The notes beneath the pieces are model-generated. The model worked only from the letters and a program-made list of their open reading frames with translations. It ran no database searches and was not told the origin of the DNA. Shown one piece after another: positions 62,045-64,000 of a stretch of 64,000 nucleotides of DNA (position 1 is the first letter of the stretch; each line of letters starts with the position of its first letter). Position numbers and translations under genes: made by a program. Source of the stretch: Hymenobacter rigui (GTDB lineage: Bacteria; Bacteroidota; Bacteroidia; Cytophagales; Hymenobacteraceae); contig NZ_RWIT01000002.1 in assembly GCF_003944715.1 (NCBI RefSeq), forward strand, positions 372,001-436,000. Direction: 5' to 3'.

Positions 62045-62464
62045 ATGGCTTACGAAGCTACCGGCCGCCTGCACGAAATTTTCGACGAACAGCAGGTGAG
62101 CGAAAAATTCCGCAAGCGCGAGTTCGTGCTGGAGGTCGTAGACGGCCAGTATCCCGAGCATATCAAGTTCCAGCTGGTACAGGATAAAACCGCGCTTATC
62201 GACCCCTACAAAATCGGCGACGAAGTAAAAATCTCCTTCAACCTGCGGGGCCGCGGGTTCAACAAGAACGGCCAGATGCTGTACTTCACCAACCTCGAAG
62301 CCTGGCGCATCGAGTCGGGTGCCGGTGCCGCCGCTGCTCCCCAGGGTGGTGGTTATCAGCAGGCCGCTCCCCGCGCTGCTGCCCCCGCTCAGAACTCTAA
62401 CCCGAACCTGCGCGCCTCGGCCGCTCCCATTGCTTCGGACGACGACAACGACCTGCCTTTCTAA
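62045..62464 (+). CDS. DUF3127 domain protein with SSB-like acidic C-terminus
   Basis: A 139-residue protein. Residues 1-90 form a DUF3127 domain (EATGRLHEIFDEQQVSEKFR, EFVLEVVDGQYPEHIKFQLV, NLRGRGFNKNGQMLYFTNLE), an OB-fold-like family common in Bacteroidota and often near single-stranded DNA-binding proteins. Residues ~95-130 are Gly/Gln/Ala/Pro-rich and the end is SDDDNDLPF, closely resembling the acidic DDDIPF tip by which bacterial SSB recruits repair proteins. This suggests single-stranded nucleic acid binding with SSB-style partner recruitment (inference). Confidence 0.88.
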   Translation: MAYEATGRLHEIFDEQQVSEKFRKREFVLEVVDGQYPEHIKFQLVQDKTALIDPYKIGDEVKISFNLRGRGFNKNGQMLYFTNLEAWRIESGAGAAAAPQGGGYQQAAPRAAAPAQNSNPNLRASAAPIASDDDNDLPF

Positions 62465-62523
62465 GGTTAAAAAGCTGCTGGCTGAGAGTTACTAGCTGTT
62501 AGCTTTCGGCTGTCTTACCTCTT

Positions 62524-62559
62524 AAAAGCCGCTTCCGCACGCCGGAGGCGGCTTTTTTT
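62524..62559 (+). terminator. Terminator of the DUF3127 gene
   Basis: Stem GCCGCTTCCG / CGGAGGCGGC (one G-T pair) with flanking AAAA and a T7 tail, 60 bp after the stop. The T tail merges with the start of the repeat at 62556. Confidence 0.85.
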
Positions 62560-62655
62560 AGTTGTCAGTTGCTCGTTGTCAGTTGTCAGAACCCATCTAA
62601 CAACAAGCAGCTAACAACGAGCGAACAACTGACAACGAGCAACTGACAACTAAAA
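62556..62655. repeat. Perfect 31-bp inverted repeat ('gttgtcagttgct' family)
   Basis: Bases 62556-62586 are the exact reverse complement of 62625-62655, with a 38-nt centre of related AACAA/AGCAGCTAACAA units. It ends 3 bp before the ATG of the kinase gene, so the message leader or start would be affected by a hairpin if transcription begins upstream. Related units occur inside pnkp (30967-31050). Confidence 0.9.
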
Positions 62656-62658
62656 CGC

Positions 62659-64000
62659 ATGCACACGCTGCACCAACTGCGCACCGGCGCGCTGGCCGGA
62701 GCCACCCGCCTGGACCTACGCGGAGGTCTGACTGAATTTCCGCGGGAAATTTTTGCGCTGGCCGATACGCTGGAAATCCTCAACCTCACGGGCAATGCCT
62801 TGCGGGAGCTGCCAGCCGACCTGCACCGCCTGCACCGGCTACGGATTCTGTTCTGCTCCGAAAACCAGTTTACCGAAGTTCCCGCCGTGCTGGGTCAGTG
62901 CCAAGCGCTGGAAATGGTTGGCTTCAAAGCCAACCAGATTCACACCCTGCCCGGCGCGGCCCTGCCCCCCCGGCTGCGCTGGCTGATTCTGACCGACAAC
63001 CAGCTGACCGCGCTGCCCCCGGAAATTGGCCGTTGTGCGCGGCTGCAGAAATTGATGCTGGCCGGCAATCAGCTGCGGGAGCTGCCGCCGGAGCTGGGCC
63101 AGTGCCAGAATCTGGAGCTGCTACGCCTCTCGGCCAACCAGTTGCCCGGGCTGCCTGATTGGCTGCTGCAATTGCCCCGCCTGACCTGGCTGGCGTACGC
63201 CGGCAACCCGTTTGCGGAGCCGGCTGAGGCGGCGGCCCTGGCCCACTCCCCCATCCGGGAAATCAGCTGGGGCGAAATTGAGCTGCAGCACGTATTGGGC
63301 GAAGGTGCTTCGGGAGTAATTTCTCAGGCCGAGTGGCAGAACACGCCCGTAGCGGTAAAGCTGTTCAAAGGAGCCGTAACCAGCGACGGACTGCCGCACA
63401 GCGAAATGGTGGCCTGCATCCGGGCCGGGGCTCATCCCAATCTGATTCCGGTCCTGGGCAAAGTGGTGAACCACCCGGCCGAAGCGGAAGGCCTGGTGCT
63501 GGAGCTCATCAGCCCGGAATTTGGCAACCTGGCCGGGCCGCCCAGCTTCAGCACCTGCACCCGCGACGTGTACGCACCGGGCACCACCTTTTCGCTGACG
63601 GCGGTGCTGCGGATTGCCCAAGGTATTGCGGCGGCGGCGGCCCACCTGCACAGCCGCGGCATTCTGCACGGCGACCTGTATGCGCATAACATTCTGGTAG
63701 CGGCCGACGGGCGCAGCCTGCTGGGGGATTTTGGCGCGGCGGGCTTCTTTGACGTGGGCTCACCGACGGCAGCCGCGCTGCAGTGCCTGGAGGTGCGGGC
63801 GTTTGGCTACCTGCTGGAAGAGCTGCTGGACTTTTGTCCGGAGGCTACGGCTGACAATGCCACTGCTCAGCAGCTCCGGCATTGGCAACAGCGCTGCCTG
63901 CAGCCCACCATTGCAGCCCGGCCGTTGCTCGCGGAAATCAGCCAGGAGCTGCAAGGGCTATTGTTTTCTGCGGAAGCCGCTCAACCTTCCGGGTCGGGGC
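62659..64000 (+). CDS. Leucine-rich-repeat protein kinase (3' end outside window)
   Basis: Open from ATG 62659 to the window end (447 codons). Residues ~20-190 are leucine-rich repeats of the LxxLxLxxNxLxxLP type (LEILNLTGNALRELPADLHR, LRWLILTDNQLTALPPEIGR). Residues ~210 onward form a protein-kinase fold: LGEGASGVISQAEW (P-loop), VAVKLFKG (ATP lysine), LHSRGILHGDLYAHNIL (catalytic loop with HGD in place of HRD) and LLGDFGAAGFFD (DFG). With HGD the protein belongs to the arginine-lacking group but keeps the catalytic Asp and the Asn. It is probably a cytoplasmic signalling or stress kinase. The start follows a perfect inverted repeat by 3 bp. Confidence 0.88.
   Translation, partial: MHTLHQLRTGALAGATRLDLRGGLTEFPREIFALADTLEILNLTGNALRELPADLHRLHRLRILFCSENQFTEVPAVLGQCQALEMVGFKANQIHTLPGAALPPRLRWLILTDNQLTALPPEIGRCARLQKLMLAGNQLRELPPELGQCQNLELLRLSANQLPGLPDWLLQLPRLTWLAYAGNPFAEPAEAAALAHSPIREISWGEIELQHVLGEGASGVISQAEWQNTPVAVKLFKGAVTSDGLPHSEMVACIRAGAHPNLIPVLGKVVNHPAEAEGLVLELISPEFGNLAGPPSFSTCTRDVYAPGTTFSLTAVLRIAQGIAAAAAHLHSRGILHGDLYAHNILVAADGRSLLGDFGAAGFFDVGSPTAAALQCLEVRAFGYLLEELLDFCPEATADNATAQQLRHWQQRCLQPTIAARPLLAEISQELQGLLFSAEAAQPSGSG

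Overview
The window is a stretch of chromosome from a high-GC member of the Bacteroidota, most likely a Hymenobacter-like Cytophagale. The indications are a C-terminal type IX secretion (Por) sorting domain, a SusC-type plug domain, DUF4159 and DUF3127 proteins, promoters of the TTG-N20-TAnnTTTG class used by the Bacteroidota primary sigma factor, little sign of Shine-Dalgarno sequences, and intergenic palindromes of the 'cattccgagcg...cgaggaatctc' and 'tgtagagacgc' type that litter Hymenobacter genomes. The assignment is inferred from gene content; no 16S rRNA is present.

Layout. 1-10.6 kb is housekeeping: the C-terminal part of pckA, an S1/P1 nuclease, rsmE, a DUF4159 protein, a PlsC-like acyltransferase, a patatin-like lipase, an MBL-fold hydrolase, accA, two tandem tRNA-Asp genes with duplicated promoters, and an ADP-ribosylglycohydrolase. 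10.8-17.8 kb holds a 2053-residue alpha-2-macroglobulin-like protein with a TonB-receptor plug inside it, and a tandem pair of tiny, very basic secreted proteins. 17.9-37.1 kb is the most interesting part, an RNA-repair-type neighbourhood: a RING/TerD-domain protein, a structured RNA locus with nested tRNA-like and Y-RNA-like folds, two COG3541-type nucleotidyltransferases, a Pnkp-type polynucleotide kinase-phosphatase-ligase and the Hen1 RNA 2'-O-methyltransferase, interleaved with unrelated genes (GNAT, TMEM175-like channel, M28 peptidase, AraC regulator, serine hydrolase, SUKH protein, OmpA-like protein). 37.3-45.6 kb carries envelope and secreted proteins: a di-haem peroxidase, a PhoX-like lipoprotein, a type IX cargo protein and a GH1 glucosidase. 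45.8-53.8 kb has a glycosyltransferase/phosphoesterase operon, an ABC transporter pair, a Nudix hydrolase, a DEAD-box helicase and a tiny lipoprotein. 53.9-55.7 kb is an AT-rich island around an XRE-type regulator with an operator-like repeat cluster. 55.7-64 kb has an L,D-transpeptidase, an M1 aminopeptidase, a cyanophycinase convergent with an isoaspartyl peptidase, a DUF3127 protein with an SSB-like acidic tip, and an LRR-kinase cut by the window end.

How genes may work together. Pnkp (end healing and ligation) and Hen1 (protective 3'-terminal 2'-O-methylation) are an established bacterial RNA repair pair. The RING/TerD gene, the structured RNAs and the first nucleotidyltransferase are co-directional and plausibly one unit in the same process (inference). 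Cyanophycinase plus isoaspartyl peptidase would take cyanophycin to free Asp and Arg.

Dispersed palindromic repeats occur at about a dozen places. Two of them lie in frame inside the pnkp coding sequence, and an inverted pair of another family brackets the second nucleotidyltransferase gene.
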